Shown: piece after piece, positions 62,600 through 64,000 of the stretch | Position numbering within the stretch: the stretch's first letter is position 1 | Layout of the letters: every line of letters begins with the position of its first letter | Assembly (NCBI RefSeq): GCF_028640845.1 | Contig: NC_080548.1 | Coordinates: forward strand, 6,628,314-6,692,313 | Direction of reading: 5' to 3' | Source: Ahaetulla prasina | Taxonomy: Eukaryota > Chordata > Lepidosauria > Squamata > Colubridae | DNA: 64,000 nucleotides | Translations under genes and position numbers: made by a program | The notes under the pieces: model-generated | The model's database searches: none | Seen by the model: the letters and a program-made list of their open reading frames with translations, nothing else | Told to the model about the DNA's origin: nothing

Positions 62600-64000
62600 T
62601 CCCTAACTTCCTCAAATTCCACCGTCACCGACCGTAAATGCAAACTACTTAATTCACGAAGCCTTGTAAACAAAATACCAGAATTCCTCCTTCTACTAAA
62701 TATGACTATATTCAACATGATATTTGTATGCGAGACATGGCTGAATTCATCACTACCAGACTCCATTACCACAGTAAGAGACTATCACATGTTCAGGTCC
62801 GACCGTTAAATCTGCAGAGGAGGTGTTGTTTTTTATTTTCTATAAAAAGTCCCTAAATCTAAAAAATATTCAAGTTATACAGGAGTTAGCTCTTCCTGAG
62901 ACTATCGTATGCAACCTCTCCCTAAACATCACAATTCGCTTCATACTCTGTTACAGAGTCCCTGATTATGAACTTGTACATGCGAACAAACTAACATCAC
63001 TACTAACATGGGCAGCCTCCTGCCCACACCCTCTTATCATTCTTATCAACCTAAATTTACCTATTAATTGGGCCCTAAATTAATGTACAACTGAACCCAT
63101 ACATGCAATCCTGTACAATGCTGTAACTAATCTGGGACTAGATCAACTAGTAACTAATAACACTAGACTCAAGAACTGCCTTGATCTCATCTTCTGCAAC
63201 AGTTTAAATTCAATTTATGGACTACAGATAAAAGAATCCTTTTCCAACAGTGACCATAGCTTGATAGACTTTTATCTCAACTTACGTCCTCACATAGACA
63301 ATCATAATGACAGAATCCCAAAGTATAACTTTAGAAAAGCCAACTATGATCTCATAACTGATGACCTTTAATCTCTTGATTGGCAAACTCTATTCACTGG
63401 CTGCATCACTGCTGAAGACCATTATAAGATTTTTTTGCAAGGAGTCAAAAGAATCATCAAACTATACATACCACTAATAACCCCCCAAACCAGGAAAAAT
63501 AAATTACCCATAACAATAAAGAAGCTTCAGACCAGAAAAAAGAAAAACAAAAAATCTCTTTGGCACAAAAACAAAATTGGCTACGTAGCTAACTTCAAAA
63601 GTTGCTACAAAACTGTATGCTGACAGCTAAAGGCAGAATGCATCAGTTATCACAGCAAACAAGAGGAAAATCTAATACGCACTAAATCCACTTTGGCCTT
63701 CTACAATTTCATAAACAACAAACTTAAAGACTCAAAATCCATCCCACCACTAAAAGGACCAAACGAGAAAGACTGTAATGATGAAACTGTTAAGGCCAAC
63801 TTCTTCAACACATTCTTCAGTTCAGTCTTTGTAAACAGCAAGAGCTCATGGCCCTCATTTCCCAATCGTACCACAACTACTCCCAATGATCTACTACCTG
63901 TCAATTTCACAGAAGATGCTGTTGAAAAGGCACTACACAACCTAAAACCATCTCTATCGAGTGGCCCTGATGGATTATGTGCCTACTTCCTAAAGAAGCT
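62600..64000 (+). pseudogene. Family-A LINE ORF2 endonuclease, broken, partial
   Basis: LLNSRSLVNKIPEFLLLL and FVCETWLNSSLPDSI are the first APE-type endonuclease motifs. SFSNSDHSLIDFYL near 63240-63275 is the terminal SDH motif. FRKANYDLITDDL and the RT linker follow. Many stops fall between 62810 and 63080. The sequence continues past the window end. Confidence 0.75.

Larger units (their letters stand above)
61848..64000 (+). mobile_element. Family-A LINE copy 3, 5' part, runs off the window
   Basis: Family-A coding sequence from ORF1 through the endonuclease to the start of RT. The last 300 bp match 2-300 of the window (FYNFINNKLKDSKSIPPLK, KALHNLKPSLSSGPDGLCAYFLKKL). It is the only copy here that shows the 5' region. 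Confidence 0.8.

Noticed and set aside
1..64000. CRISPR arrays, operons, bacterial-type genes
   Set aside because: The repeats are transposons and microsatellites typical of a vertebrate genome; there are no regularly spaced short repeats with unique spacers.

Overview
This window looks like squamate, most likely snake, nuclear DNA, and it is almost entirely transposable elements and their debris. The snake call rests on a mixture seen directly in the sequence: Bov-B (RTE) LINEs; a CR1/L3-type LINE whose 3' end runs into (TTCTA)n arrays, as described for snakes; CR1 LINEs with the FADDTK motif; L2 LINEs ending in a 'CGCCCTGAGTCC..GGGCGGTATA' tail; several hAT-like elements with 8-bp target duplications; and tRNA-type SINEs. 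I found no host protein-coding gene, tRNA, rRNA or CRISPR array that I could support.

Layout. 1-5.4 kb: a LINE here called family A (CR1/Jockey group), a solo ERV-like LTR, a hAT element and a CR1/L3 LINE. 5.4-10.0 kb: an old, broken Ty3/Gypsy element on the minus strand, one LTR of which appears to have been split by the CR1/L3 LINE. 10.0-12.6 kb: an L2 end and an RTE relic. 12.6-15.5 kb: three nested elements (CR1, then family A, then a Penelope-like fragment). 15.6-19.2 kb: CR1 with a hAT inside it and a second, longer CR1/L3 copy. 19.2-25.9 kb: mostly unassigned sequence with a hAT, a CR1/L3 tail microsatellite and an L2 end. 26.0-30.8 kb: a fairly young Ty3/Gypsy element with near-identical LTRs, sitting inside a hAT element. 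31.7-34.1 kb: repeat dimers with hammerhead-like cores, arranged head to head around an RTE LINE that itself holds a solo LTR.

34.2-38.3 kb: a nearly full-length Bov-B with a 10-bp target duplication, into which a 1-kb hAT inserted. 38.6-50.3 kb: further hAT, Bov-B, L2-in-CR1, CR1, SINE and a palindromic hammerhead-like repeat. 50.3-55.5 kb: a 2.2-kb segment present as two complete or nearly complete copies and one partial copy in tandem, with microhomology at the junctions. 55.6-60.2 kb: microsatellites, one CR1 and unassigned sequence. 60.2-64.0 kb: a SINE/Bov-B junction, a 5' Bov-B fragment with a short family-A insertion, and the 5' part of another family-A LINE that runs off the window.

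No set of genes here works together as a host pathway. The functional logic is that of autonomous elements (LINE, Gypsy) and the non-autonomous sequences that use their enzymes. Most reading frames are broken. The longest open ones are the family-A reverse transcriptase (12851-14236) and the Gypsy protease-RT-RNase H frame (27128-29038). The most unusual signals are the hammerhead-like repeat units, the microhomology-bounded tandem duplication and the exactly datable nestings. I did not find evidence for a wholly new system.
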